From CAMLFJ01 sp035524955 (GTDB lineage: Bacteria > Methylomirabilota > Methylomirabilia > Rokubacteriales > CSP1-6): 64,000 nucleotides of DNA. The position numbers and the translations under genes are program-made. The notes below the pieces were generated by a model, which saw nothing but the letters and a program-made list of their open reading frames with translations, searched no databases and had not been told where the DNA came from. Below, piece by piece: positions 1 through 8,808 of this stretch; position 1 is the stretch's first letter; every line of letters starts with the position of its first letter. Where the stretch lies: positions 62,001 to 126,000 of the forward strand of contig DATLFG010000064.1 in assembly GCA_035524955.1 (NCBI GenBank), written 5' to 3'.

Positions 1-192
1 CCGGAGCAGGCGGTGCACATCGGCGACAATCCCGAGGCCGACGTCGTCGGCGCCCAGGCCGTGGGCATGCGGGGCGCCCACTACACCGCCGGCTTCCGGG
101 CGCCCGCGGCGGGCGCGGATCTCCTCATCCCCGATCTCGCGATGCTGCCGACCGAGGTTTTTCGTATTGCCCGGCGCGAGTCCGGCGGGTAA
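1..192 (+). CDS. HAD-family hydrolase, C-terminal fragment (5' end outside window)
   Basis: The reading frame is open from the first base and stops with TAA at 190-192, giving the last 63 residues of a protein. It contains HIGDNPEADVVGAQAVGMRG, which matches HAD motif IV (the Mg2+-binding GD...D segment) followed by the usual glycine turn, so this is the tail of a haloacid-dehalogenase-type phosphatase. The substrate cannot be told from this piece. The apt start lies 13 bases downstream, so the two genes are probably co-transcribed. Confidence 0.75.
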   Translation, partial: PEQAVHIGDNPEADVVGAQAVGMRGAHYTAGFRAPAAGADLLIPDLAMLPTEVFRIARRESGG

Positions 193-205
193 CATGCCTG
201 CCGCG

Positions 206-730
206 ATGGATCTGGGAGAGCTTCGCGCGAAGATCCGGGATATCAAGGATTTCCCCACCGAAGGCATCCTGTTCAAGGACATCACGACGCTGCTCAAGGA
301 CGGCCCGGCCTGGGCCTCCGTGATCGACCACCTGGCCGCCCGCTACCACACCGCGCGGGTGGACGTGGTCGTGGGGGTGGAGTCGCGGGGATTCATCTTC
401 GGCGGCGCGCTCGCACATCAGCTCAAGGCGGGCTTCGTGCCCGTCCGCAAGCGGGGCAAGCTGCCGGCTCCCACGATCGAGGAGGAGTACGCGCTGGAGT
501 ACGGGCGCGACGTGCTGGCCATCCACGAGGACGCGGTGGGACGCGGGCAGCGCGTGCTGGTCGTGGACGATCTGCTCGCCACCGGCGGCACCATGGCCGC
601 GACGCTCCGGCTGCTGACCCGTCTCGGCGCGACGGTGGTGGGGACCACGTTCCTGATCGAGCTGGCCTTCCTGAAGGGGCGGGAGCGCCTCAAGGGCTAC
701 CCGATCGACTCCCTGATCGTCTATCAGTAG
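206..730 (+). CDS. apt: adenine phosphoribosyltransferase
   Basis: This 174-residue cytosolic purine-salvage enzyme makes AMP and pyrophosphate from adenine and PRPP. The N-terminus LRAKIRDIKDFPTEGILFKD is the family signature, and VLVVDDLLATGGTMAA is the PRPP-binding motif. VGVESRGFIFG and the flexible-loop region KRGKLPAPT are also present. Length fits the family (about 170-180). I chose ATG 206 because the family starts close to the LxxxIRDxxDFP motif; an in-frame ATG at 194 would add four residues and one at 167 thirteen. Confidence 0.93.
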   Translation: MDLGELRAKIRDIKDFPTEGILFKDITTLLKDGPAWASVIDHLAARYHTARVDVVVGVESRGFIFGGALAHQLKAGFVPVRKRGKLPAPTIEEEYALEYGRDVLAIHEDAVGRGQRVLVVDDLLATGGTMAATLRLLTRLGATVVGTTFLIELAFLKGRERLKGYPIDSLIVYQ

Positions 731-772
731 GGGCTCGCCAGTGGTTGTATGATGGGGGCTGGAGGGAGCCAC

Positions 773-1126
773 ATGATCGAGCGCGCGATGCTGGGAGGAA
801 TGCTGGTGGTGGCGGCGGGGCTCGCCTCGCCGGTGGAGGTCCGGGCGCAGGAGACGGAGGCGCCGAGGCCCTCGGTGATCTTCAACCTGATCAACCGGCC
901 CAGTGCGACCGTCGAGTCCCGGGAGCGAGCCTTCAACGAGGCGATCAAGCAGGACGCCCTGGCTCCGAAGCCGTCGCCGCTGGACGAGTGGGAGCCGCAG
1001 CCGGACGGATCGATGCGCAACAAGAAGAGTGGGATCATCGTCACCGTGAGGAACCCGTGCCCGCCCGGCGACATCGAGCACGAGTTCGCGCTGGCCGCGT
1101 ACAACCGGTCGCGATCCCGCCGCTGA
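773..1126 (+). CDS. small secreted protein of unknown function
   Basis: This is a 117-residue protein. The start at 773 is supported by GGAGGG seven bases upstream; an in-frame ATG at 749 has no such site. The N-terminus is a classic Sec signal peptide: MIERAM, a hydrophobic core (LGGMLVVAAGLASPV) and a VRA-Q type cleavage site. The mature part is short and polar and contains one cysteine (PCPPGD). I do not recognise the family. It lies between apt and the hydroxyacyl-CoA dehydrogenase gene on the same strand, with no evidence of a shared function. Confidence 0.65.
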   Translation: MIERAMLGGMLVVAAGLASPVEVRAQETEAPRPSVIFNLINRPSATVESRERAFNEAIKQDALAPKPSPLDEWEPQPDGSMRNKKSGIIVTVRNPCPPGDIEHEFALAAYNRSRSRR

Positions 1127-1204
1127 GCGTCGAGCCGAGCCCTTCCGCGCGAGTCTGATCGGCCGGCCGACCGGGCCCGCCCGCGACCAGGAGAGTCACC
1201 AGCC

Positions 1205-2062
1205 ATGGCCATACGGAACGTCGGGGTGCTGGGCTGCGGTCTGATGGGATCGGGAATCGTCCAGGTGGCCGCGCAGGCGGGCTTCGCGACGGTGGTGGCG
1301 GAGGCGAGCCAGGAGCTGCTCGACCGCGGGCTCGGCGGGCTGCGCACGAGCCTCGACGTGCTGGTGGCCAAGGCCCGGCTCGACGAGAAGACCCGCGATG
1401 AGATCCTGGGCCGGATCAAGGGCGTGGTGGGGCTCGAGGCCTTCCGCGACTGCGACCTCGTGATCGAGGCCATCACGGAGAACCAGCCGCTCAAGAACGA
1501 GACCTTCGCCAAGCTCGACCGGATCTGCCCACCTCACGCGCTGCTGGCCTCGAACACCTCGTCGTGCAACATCACCGCGATGGCCGCGGCCACCCGGCGA
1601 CCCGCGCAGGTGCTGGGCCTGCACTTCTTCAACCCGGTACCGCTGATGAAGCTGGTGGAGGTCGTCCAGACCATCCTCACCGAGGAGAAGAGCGTGCTGG
1701 CGGCCTACGAATGGGTCCAGGCGGTGGGCAAGGTGCCGGTGCGCGCCAAGGACTCAACCGCCTTCATCGTCAACCGGCTGCTCGTGCCCTACCTGCTCGA
1801 CGCCATCCGCGTCTACGAGGGCGGGCTGGCCTCGCTCGAGGACATCGATCAGGCCATGAAGCTCGGCTGCGGCTATCCGATGGGGCCGTTCACCCTGCTC
1901 GACCTGGTGGGCCTCGACACCACCATGTACGTGGCCGAGGTCATGTTCGACGAGTACCGCGAACCCCGCTACGCCCCCCCACCGCTACTGAAACGCATGG
2001 TGATGGCCGGGCAGCTCGGTCGCAAGTCCGGCCGGGGGTTCTATGACTACAGCCGCAAGTGA
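1205..2062 (+). CDS. hbd: 3-hydroxybutyryl-CoA dehydrogenase (3-hydroxyacyl-CoA dehydrogenase family)
   Basis: This 285-residue enzyme is predicted to interconvert 3-hydroxybutyryl-CoA (or a related 3-hydroxyacyl-CoA) and the 3-oxo ester with NAD(P). The Rossmann motif VGVLGCGLMGSGIVQVAAQA lies at residues 6-25, and LGLHFFNPVPLMKLVEV carries the catalytic His and the conserved FNP motif. The C-terminal helical domain includes DxAMKLGCGYPMGPFTLLDL and ends GRKSGRGFYDYS. Length fits the single-domain bacterial family. AGGAGAG precedes ATG 1205. It is followed by an acyl-CoA dehydrogenase, consistent with beta-oxidation or butyryl-CoA metabolism. PaaH-like substrates are possible. Confidence 0.9.
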   Translation: MAIRNVGVLGCGLMGSGIVQVAAQAGFATVVAEASQELLDRGLGGLRTSLDVLVAKARLDEKTRDEILGRIKGVVGLEAFRDCDLVIEAITENQPLKNETFAKLDRICPPHALLASNTSSCNITAMAAATRRPAQVLGLHFFNPVPLMKLVEVVQTILTEEKSVLAAYEWVQAVGKVPVRAKDSTAFIVNRLLVPYLLDAIRVYEGGLASLEDIDQAMKLGCGYPMGPFTLLDLVGLDTTMYVAEVMFDEYREPRYAPPPLLKRMVMAGQLGRKSGRGFYDYSRK

Positions 2063-2115
2063 GCGGCAGGGAGGATGCGGGCGCGCGGGGGGCCGCGACC
2101 TGGTCGGCCCACGGT

Positions 2116-2136
2116 CAACATGGCTTGGCCATGTTG
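2116..2136. repeat. perfect 9-bp inverted repeat with 3-base loop
   Basis: CAACATGGC and GCCATGTTG flank TTG. It lies between the end of hbd and the hbd-like fragment. It could be a weak transcription attenuator or mark the recombination that left the fragment; no T-run follows. Confidence 0.5.
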
Positions 2137-2147
2137 AGGCTGAAGGC

Positions 2148-2207
2148 ATGGCCGGGCAGCTCGGTCGCAAGTCCGGCAAGGGCTTCTACGACTACTCGAA
2201 GAAGTAG
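2148..2207 (+). pseudogene. duplicated 3' end of a 3-hydroxyacyl-CoA dehydrogenase gene
   Basis: The 60 bases encode MAGQLGRKSGKGFYDYSKK and a stop. This is the C-terminal signature of the Hbd family and nearly repeats the end of the gene just upstream. The first 30 bases are identical to 2003-2032, and the rest has drifted in sequence but not in frame. No upstream part of a second copy remains, so it is a relic of a lost tandem paralogue or a partial duplication. Confidence 0.8.
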
Positions 2208-2225
2208 CCGCAAGCGCCCGGCGAC

Positions 2226-3371
2226 ATGAGCCATCTCTACTACCTGAGCGACGACCAGCGGACCATCCGCGACCTCGCCCGGGAGATCGCCCGTGAGCGG
2301 ATCGCCCCGTTCGCGGCCCACGTGGACGACACCGGGGACTACCCGCACGAGCAGCTCAAGCTGCTGGGCCAGCAGGGGCTCATGGGGCTCCACATTCCGG
2401 AAGCCTACGGGGGCACCGCGTCAGGCTCGCTCGCCTTCTGCCTAGCCGCCGAGGAGGTGGCCTGGGCCTGCGCCGCCACCTCCACGATCTTCCTGGTCCA
2501 GAATCTCGGCGGCTACCCGATCATCTTCGCGGGCAGCGAGGAGCAGAAGCGGCGCTATCTGCCGAAGCTCGCCTCCGGCGAGATGACCGCGGCCTTCTCG
2601 CTCTCCGAACCCGGCGCGGGCTCCGACGCGGCCGCGATGACCTGCCGGGCCGTGCGGCAGGGCGACCGCTACGTGCTGAACGGCTCCAAGATGTGGGTGA
2701 CCAACGGCTCGCACGCGGGGATCATCACGGTGTTCGTCACCACCGACCCCGGCAAGCGGGCCAAGGGCGTGACCGCGCTCCTGATCGAGCCCGGGCTCAA
2801 GGGCTTCACGGTCGGGAAGGCGGAGCGCAAGCTCGGCATCCACGGCTCGCCCACGGTGGCGCTCCACTTCAGCGATTGCGAGGTCCCGGTGGAGAACCGG
2901 CTCGGCGAGGAAGGGGAGGGCTTCAAGGTGGCGATGCAGACCCTCGAGCAATCGCGCCCCACCATCGGCGCGCAGGCGGTGGGCATCGCGCAGGCCGCGC
3001 TCGACGCGGCGGTCGCGTACGCCAAGGAGCGCCGCGCCTTCGACCAGCCCATCGCCGCGTTCCAGGGCATCCAGTTCATGCTGGCCGACATGGCAATCGC
3101 GGTGCACGCCTCGCGCCTCGTCGTCCACCACGCCGCCTCGCTGATCGACCACGGGATCACCGGCGCCGCGCTCGAGTCCTCGGCGGCCAAGTGCCTGGCG
3201 TCGGACACCGCCATGAAGGCGGCCACCGACGCGGTGCAGATCCTGGGGGGCTACGGCTACACGAAGGAGTTCCCGGTGGAGCGCTTCATGCGCGACGCCA
3301 AGGTCACCCAGATCTACGAGGGCACGAACCAGATCCAGCGGGTGGTCATCGCCCAGCAGCTCCTGGGCTAG
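2226..3371 (+). CDS. acyl-CoA dehydrogenase (short-chain/butyryl type)
   Basis: This 381-residue FAD enzyme oxidises a saturated acyl-CoA to the trans-2-enoyl-CoA and passes electrons to ETF. FSLSEPGAGSDAAAM and MWVTNGSHAG are the FAD/substrate signatures. GGYGYTKEFPVERFMRDAK is followed by TQIYEGTNQIQR, where the Glu of YEGT is the catalytic base of short- and medium-chain family members. It lies 18 bases after the hbd scrap and likely shares a transcript with hbd. Start ATG 2226 is the only sensible start. The exact chain length preferred is not readable. Confidence 0.92.
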   Translation: MSHLYYLSDDQRTIRDLAREIARERIAPFAAHVDDTGDYPHEQLKLLGQQGLMGLHIPEAYGGTASGSLAFCLAAEEVAWACAATSTIFLVQNLGGYPIIFAGSEEQKRRYLPKLASGEMTAAFSLSEPGAGSDAAAMTCRAVRQGDRYVLNGSKMWVTNGSHAGIITVFVTTDPGKRAKGVTALLIEPGLKGFTVGKAERKLGIHGSPTVALHFSDCEVPVENRLGEEGEGFKVAMQTLEQSRPTIGAQAVGIAQAALDAAVAYAKERRAFDQPIAAFQGIQFMLADMAIAVHASRLVVHHAASLIDHGITGAALESSAAKCLASDTAMKAATDAVQILGGYGYTKEFPVERFMRDAKVTQIYEGTNQIQRVVIAQQLLG

Positions 3372-3410
3372 CCCGCCGCCCCGTCTTGACGGATCGGCTC
3401 GTGGCCAGAC

Positions 3411-3435
3411 CATACTTGACCAATGGTCAAGTATG
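3411..3435. promoter_or_regulatory. probable TetR-family operator
   Basis: This is a perfect inverted repeat: CATACTTGACC, a 3-base spacer AAT, then GGTCAAGTATG. It ends four bases before the -35 box of the promoter for the TetR gene, so autoregulation is the simplest reading. It is seen only once in this window. Confidence 0.75.
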
Positions 3436-3439
3436 ACGG

Positions 3440-3468
3440 TTGACACCGTGGCGTGGGTTGGCTATAAG
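3440..3468 (+). promoter_or_regulatory. sigma70-type promoter of the tetR-liv operon
   Basis: TTGACA at 3440-3445 is separated by exactly 17 bases from TATAAG at 3463-3468. Transcription should start near 3475, the A of the regulator's ATG, so the mRNA is probably leaderless. A start codon at 3433, upstream of the promoter, is therefore unlikely. Confidence 0.8.
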
Positions 3469-3474
3469 CGACCT

Positions 3475-4140
3475 ATGCCGCGGCCCACGCGATGGGAGGC
3501 CGTGCTCAAGACGGCGACCACCCTGTTCGCCGCCAACGGCTTCGGCGCCGCCAGCGTGAGCCAGGTCGCCCGGCGCGCGCGCCTGTCGAAGCCGGGGCTG
3601 TACTACCACGTGCGGGACAAGGAAGAGCTGCTGTTCCGGATCTGCGACCATTCGATGGCGGGGATCCTGGGTGGAGCGCGAGCGGCCGTTGCGGGGGCCG
3701 CCGATCCCGCCGACCAGCTCCGCGGGCTCATCCGGGCCCACACCACCTTCCACTGGCAGCATCCGAACAACCTTGCCATCCTCTTCGGCCAGGGCATGTA
3801 TCTGTCCGCCGAGCGGCGCCGGCGCGTGGCCGCCATGGAGCGGGAGTACTTCGTCCTCGTGCGAGGGGTGATCCGGGAGGGCCAGCGCCGCCGCGTGTTC
3901 CGGCGGGTGGACCCCACGGTGGCCGCCTTCTCGCTGTTCGCGATGCTGAACACGCTCGACGGCTGGTACGACACCCGAGGAAGGATCCGGCCCCGTGACC
4001 TGGTGGTGGAGCTGGAGCGTCTCTACCTCGAGGGGCTCGTGGCGCCCGCGGGCGCGCGCCGCCCGCCCGCGCGCGGCCGACGGTCGACCTATGCTCCGCG
4101 TATCCCCATCCGGAACCCTCAGCAAGGAGGCTTGCAATGA
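3475..4140 (+). CDS. TetR/AcrR-family transcriptional repressor
   Basis: This is a 221-residue predicted DNA-binding regulator. An N-terminal helix-turn-helix is clear (about residues 10-56: AATTLFAANGFGAASVSQVARRARLSKPGLYYHVRDKEELLF), and the remainder is the helical ligand-binding domain. I chose ATG 3475 because a strong promoter lies just upstream; ATG 3433 would sit before it. The stop codon overlaps the start of the binding-protein gene (ATGA), so it leads the transporter 1 operon. It probably binds the inverted repeat at 3411-3435. Its ligand is unknown; related regulators often sense acyl-CoA thioesters. Confidence 0.88.
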   Translation: MPRPTRWEAVLKTATTLFAANGFGAASVSQVARRARLSKPGLYYHVRDKEELLFRICDHSMAGILGGARAAVAGAADPADQLRGLIRAHTTFHWQHPNNLAILFGQGMYLSAERRRRVAAMEREYFVLVRGVIREGQRRRVFRRVDPTVAAFSLFAMLNTLDGWYDTRGRIRPRDLVVELERLYLEGLVAPAGARRPPARGRRSTYAPRIPIRNPQQGGLQ

Positions 4141-5402
4141 GAGCGCTTCGATCGACCCGTCGCGATTTCATGTTGATGGCCGCCGTCGGCGGTTCCGCAC
4201 TGGGCTTCCCGGCCGTGCTGCGCGCCCAGGCCCCGACGCTCAAGGTGGGGGTGGTTCACCCGATCACCGGCCCGCTCGCGGAGCCGGGCCAGGCCTGCCG
4301 CCTCGGGGCGCAGATGGCCGCCGACGCCATCAACGCGGCCGGCGGCATCAAGGCGCTCGGCGGCGCGAAGCTCGAGCTGCTGCTGGGCGATACGCAGACC
4401 AAGCCCGACGTGGGGCGCGCGGAGGCCGAGCGGGTCGTCAACCAGGGGGCCCAGATGCTGATGGGCTCCTTCGACTCCGGCTCGACCGCGGCGATGGTGC
4501 CGGTGGCCCAGCAGCGCCGCATCCCGTTCCTGGTGGACATTGCCGCCGCCGACCCGATCACCGCCAACGTCGCCAAGTCGGTGAAGGAGGGGCAGCAGAA
4601 GGTCCAGTACGTCTACCGGAACTTCCCGACCGGCTCGTCGTTCGGCCGGAAGGCGGTGCAGTACTTCACCGAGATCTTCAAGGAGGCCGGGGTCTCGCCC
4701 AAGCGGCTCGTGCTGATGTACTGTAACGACCTCTTCGGTCAGAGCCAGGCGCGCGGCTTCCAGGCGGCCTACAAGGCGGCCAAGCCTTCGTGGGAGATCG
4801 TCGATGTAATCCCGTGGCCGGAGCCGCCCCAGGATCTCTCCACCGAGGTCTCGCGGGCGAAGGCGGCCAAGCCCGACGTTATCGCACCGATTACTCGACC
4901 CGCGTCGGCGCAGCTCCTGCTGCCCGAGATTCGCAAGCAGCGCGTCGAGGTGATGGGCATCGTCGGCCCCGGCAGCCCGGGGCTCTACGAGGCCGGGCAG
5001 CTCGCGGTGCTCAAGGAGGACCTCGAGCACATCCTCACGAGCGTGCCGTGGGCGAACTTCAAGAACCCCAAGACCAAGGCGGTCGCCGAGGAGTACCGGA
5101 AGCGCTCCGGGGGCCGGACCTTCGACACCAACTCGGGCTACTCCTACGACGCCATGTTCCTCATCGCCGACATCCTCGAGCGCGCCAAGTCCACCGATCC
5201 CGACGCGATCGTGGAGGCGATGAGGAAGACGAACTACTCGGCCGGGCTCATGCAGTACGGGGGCCCCGTCGTCTTCAACGAGCTCGGGGACAACCCGAAC
5301 GCGATTCCCACCATGATCCAGATCCTCGGCGGCAAGCCGGTCGCGGTCTGGCCCAGGGAGGCCGCCGTCTCGAAGTTCGTCTTCCCGCGTCCCAAGGCGT
5401 AG
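4137..5402 (+). CDS. ABC transporter substrate-binding protein, Liv/HAAT type (transporter 1)
   Basis: This 421-residue periplasmic-binding-protein family member (Peripla_BP_6) delivers substrate to LivH/LivM. The N-terminus carries a twin-arginine type leader: STRRDFMLMAAVGGSALGFP, with cleavage near RAQA, so it may be exported folded by Tat. LKVGVVHPITGPLAEPGQACR is the usual first strand and loop. AAGGAGG lies upstream and the ATGA overlap couples it to tetR. The substrate is not readable; branched-chain amino acids, other amino acids or small organic acids are all known for this family. Confidence 0.88.
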   Translation: MRALRSTRRDFMLMAAVGGSALGFPAVLRAQAPTLKVGVVHPITGPLAEPGQACRLGAQMAADAINAAGGIKALGGAKLELLLGDTQTKPDVGRAEAERVVNQGAQMLMGSFDSGSTAAMVPVAQQRRIPFLVDIAAADPITANVAKSVKEGQQKVQYVYRNFPTGSSFGRKAVQYFTEIFKEAGVSPKRLVLMYCNDLFGQSQARGFQAAYKAAKPSWEIVDVIPWPEPPQDLSTEVSRAKAAKPDVIAPITRPASAQLLLPEIRKQRVEVMGIVGPGSPGLYEAGQLAVLKEDLEHILTSVPWANFKNPKTKAVAEEYRKRSGGRTFDTNSGYSYDAMFLIADILERAKSTDPDAIVEAMRKTNYSAGLMQYGGPVVFNELGDNPNAIPTMIQILGGKPVAVWPREAAVSKFVFPRPKA

Positions 5403-5474
5403 CGGGCCCTGGACCCGGCGCTCGTCGCCCAGGGGCTGCTGAGCGGCCTGCTGTTCGGGGGCGTCTACAGCCTC

Positions 5475-6281
5475 ATGGCCGTGGGGCTCACCCTGATCTT
5501 CGGGGTGATGCGCGTCGTCAACTTCGCCCACGGCGACATGATGGTCTGGGGCATGTACCTCGCCTGGATCCTCTCCACGCGCGCGGGGATCGACCCCTAC
5601 GTGGGCTTCATCGCCTGCGCGGGCGCCCTCTTCGTGATGGGCTGGGTCACGCAGCGTCTGCTCGTGGACCGCATCGTGGACGCCCCCCACGAGATGCAGA
5701 TCCTGCTGATGCTGGGCGTCGCGCTCGTGCTCGAGAACGCGGCGCTGGTGGCCTTTGGCCCGGATCCCCAGCGCGTGCGGTCGCCGCTGCGGGCGGCCAC
5801 CTTCTGGCTCGGGCCGGTGTTCGTGGATGTGGCGCGGCTCGTGACCTTCGCGCTGGCCATGGTGCTGACGCTGGCGCTCTACCTGTTTCTCACCCGCACG
5901 GATCTGGGCCGCACCATGCGCGCGGCCGCCGACAACGCCTACGGGGCGCTGGTGATCGGGACCGACGTGCGGCGGGTCTACGCGGCCGCCTTCGGCATCG
6001 GGGCCGCGTGTGTGGGGGCGGCGGGGGCGCTCGTCTCGCCGATCCTGCCGTTCCACCCCGCGGGCGGGCTCTCGCTCTCGGTGGCCTCGTTCAACATCGT
6101 GATCATCGGGGGGATGGGCAGCCTGCCCGGGGCGTTCCTGGGCGGCCTCCTCGTCTCGGTGGCCGAGTCGCTCGGCGCGGTGTTCCTGAGCCCGTCCATG
6201 AAGGAGCTGGTGAGCTTCTCGCTGCTGATCGCGATCCTGCTCTTCCGCCCGGCGGGGCTCTTCGGGAAGACCGCCGCGTGA
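5475..6281 (+). CDS. livH: branched-chain-type ABC transporter permease LivH (transporter 1)
   Basis: This inner-membrane permease has at least 268 residues and typical motifs: LTLIFGVMRVVNFAHGDMM near the N-terminus and GGMGSLPGAFLGGLLVSV near the C-terminus. ATG 5475 is the first standard start, but family similarity continues upstream in frame (LDPALVAQGLLSGLLFGGVYSL) back to a CTG at 5409, just after the stop of the binding-protein gene. No ATG, GTG or TTG exists in that stretch, so the real start may be CTG 5409. The stop overlaps livM. Confidence 0.88.
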   Translation: MAVGLTLIFGVMRVVNFAHGDMMVWGMYLAWILSTRAGIDPYVGFIACAGALFVMGWVTQRLLVDRIVDAPHEMQILLMLGVALVLENAALVAFGPDPQRVRSPLRAATFWLGPVFVDVARLVTFALAMVLTLALYLFLTRTDLGRTMRAAADNAYGALVIGTDVRRVYAAAFGIGAACVGAAGALVSPILPFHPAGGLSLSVASFNIVIIGGMGSLPGAFLGGLLVSVAESLGAVFLSPSMKELVSFSLLIAILLFRPAGLFGKTAA

Positions 6282-7228
6282 GGTGGCTCGCCGCCGCCGC
6301 GCTGCTCGTCCTCCTGCTGCTGCCCGCGGTGCTCAACTCCTACGCCGTCACCGTCTTCATCTTCATCTTCTTCTACGCCTTCCTCGGGCAGGCGTGGAAC
6401 ATCGTCGGGGGCTACGCGGGCCAGCTCTCGGTCGGCCACGCCGCCTTCGTGGGAATCGGCGCCTACACCTCCGCGGTCCTCTCGGTGCAGGCCGGGCTCA
6501 CCCCGTGGATCGGCATGCTGGTGGGCGGCCTGCTCTCCGCCGTCCTCGGCACCGTGGTCGGTTATCTGGGTTTTCGCTTCGGCCTGCGTGGCTTCTACTT
6601 CGTGCTGCTCACGGTGGCCTTCGCGGAGGTGTGCCGCATCGTGGCGCTCAATACCGACGCGGTGGGCGGGGCCCTCGGCTACTACATCACCTTCACGGGC
6701 GACCCGTGGCAGTTCCAGTTCCAGGACAACCGGGTGTACTACTACGTGGCACTCGGGCTGATGCTGATCGCCACCGGGATCGTGGCCGGCATCGAGCGCC
6801 GCCGCTTCGGCGCCTACCTGATCGCGATCCGGGAGGACGAGAGCGCCTGCGAGGCCCTCGGGGTGAACACGTTCCGCTACAAGATGCTGGCGATGATCGT
6901 CTCGTCGTTCCTCACCGGCGTGGGCGGGACATTCTACGCATTCTACCTCTTCTCGCTCCAGCCGGGCTCGGTCTTCGGCATCCCGCTCTCGGTGGAGATC
7001 GTCATCCGGCCCATCGTGGGCGGCGCCGGCACCGTGATGGGGCCGATCCTCGGCTCCTTCATCCTGAGCCCACTGGCCGAGGCCTCGCGGATTTACTTCG
7101 GACAGGGGGACTGGTCGGGCGCTCACCTGATCGCCTACGGCCTCCTGCTCATCGCGGTGGTGCTCTTCCTGCCGCAGGGCGCCTACCCAGCCCTGCGCCG
7201 CCTCTGGCTCAAGCTGGCGCCCCGATGA
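6278..7228 (+). CDS. livM: branched-chain-type ABC transporter permease LivM (transporter 1)
   Basis: This is a 316-residue multi-spanning permease. GTG 6278 overlaps the livH stop (GTGA). The N-terminus is a signal-anchor-like hydrophobic helix, followed by the family motif WNIVGGYAGQLSVGHAAFVG and later YLIAIREDESACEALGVN, the cytoplasmic coupling loop that contacts the ATPases. The C-terminus contains GGAGTVMGPILGSF. It is somewhat short for LivM, lacking an N-terminal extension. It forms the membrane channel with LivH. Confidence 0.9.
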   Translation: MRWLAAAALLVLLLLPAVLNSYAVTVFIFIFFYAFLGQAWNIVGGYAGQLSVGHAAFVGIGAYTSAVLSVQAGLTPWIGMLVGGLLSAVLGTVVGYLGFRFGLRGFYFVLLTVAFAEVCRIVALNTDAVGGALGYYITFTGDPWQFQFQDNRVYYYVALGLMLIATGIVAGIERRRFGAYLIAIREDESACEALGVNTFRYKMLAMIVSSFLTGVGGTFYAFYLFSLQPGSVFGIPLSVEIVIRPIVGGAGTVMGPILGSFILSPLAEASRIYFGQGDWSGAHLIAYGLLLIAVVLFLPQGAYPALRRLWLKLAPR

Positions 7229-7242
7229 GCGCTTGCGCGAAG
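7224..7242 (+). repeat. copy of a GATGAGCGCTTGCGCGAAG repeat
   Basis: These 19 bases cover the livM stop codon. The same 19 bases begin both tandem copies at 18024-18159. The following bases here diverge, so this is a partial copy. Confidence 0.6.
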
Positions 7243-7300
7243 AGGCCCCGACGTCCCGCGATCTCCATCGCTCCAGCGCGCTCAGAATGAGAAGTCACGC

Positions 7301-8024
<724 letters not shown>

Positions 8025-8047
<23 letters not shown>

Positions 8048-8738
8048 CGGCATCGAGGTCGGCTACGGCGACCTGACGGCGGTCGGCGACGTCTCGCTCG
8101 AGGTGCGCGAGGGCGAGACGGTGGCGCTGATCGGCGCGAACGGCGCGGGCAAGACCACCACGCTGCGCGCGGTCTCCGGCCTGCTGCCGCTCCGGCGTGG
8201 GCGGATCGAGTTCGAGGGGCAGCGGCTCGACGGGCTCACCTCCGCCCAGATCGTGGCGCGGGGCATCGCGCATGTGCCGGAAGGCCGCCAGCTCTTCCCG
8301 ACGATGACGGTCCTCGAGAACCTGGAGCTCGGGGCCCGTACCCGCGCGGCCCGGGCCCGGGCGGCCGAGAGCCTGGCGCGGGTCTTCGGCCTGTTCCCGC
8401 GCCTGCGGGAGCGGCGCGAGCAGCTGGCGGGCACGCTCTCGGGCGGCGAGCAGCAGATGTGCGCCATCGGTCGCGGGCTCATGGCCTGCCCTCGGCTGCT
8501 CATGCTGGACGAGCCGAGCCTCGGCCTGGGCCCGGTCCTGGTGAAGGCGATCTTCGAGGATCTGGGTCGTATCAATGCGCAGGGGCTCACCATCTTGCTC
8601 GTGGAGCAGAACGTCCTCCGATCGCTGCAGCTGGCCCACCGGGGCTATGTCCTCGAGAATGGCCGGGTGACCCGGTCGGGGGCCGGGCCGGAGCTGCTTG
8701 GCAGCGGCCATATCAAGCAGGCCTACCTGGGGCTCTGA
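8025..8738 (+). CDS. livF: branched-chain-type ABC transporter ATPase LivF (transporter 1)
   Basis: This 237-residue ATPase has Walker A GANGAGKTT, signature LSGGEQQMCAIGRGLM, Walker B LLMLDEPSLGLGP and switch His replaced by Gln (LLVEQN), as is usual for LivF. GAGGAG precedes ATG 8025 inside the end of livG. It ends IKQAYLGL without the basic tail found on the LivF proteins of transporters 2 and 3, so it belongs to a different branch. Confidence 0.92.
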
Positions 8739-8759
8739 CTCCGGGCCTACCCCCCGGAG
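8739..8759. terminator. hairpin after the transporter 1 operon
   Basis: CTCCGGG and CCCGGAG form a 7-bp stem with a 7-base loop, immediately after the livF stop at 8738. There is no T-run, so it is at best a weak or Rho-assisted terminator. Confidence 0.4.
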
Positions 8760-8808
8760 GGTACCAAAACCTCTACATTTCGCCGCCCTGCGGACCGAGA
8801 ATAGGTTC

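Noticed and set aside
3433..3474. ATG 3433 as the start of the TetR regulator
   Set aside because: It overlaps the operator and lies upstream of the -35 and -10 boxes, so the codon would not be in the transcript.
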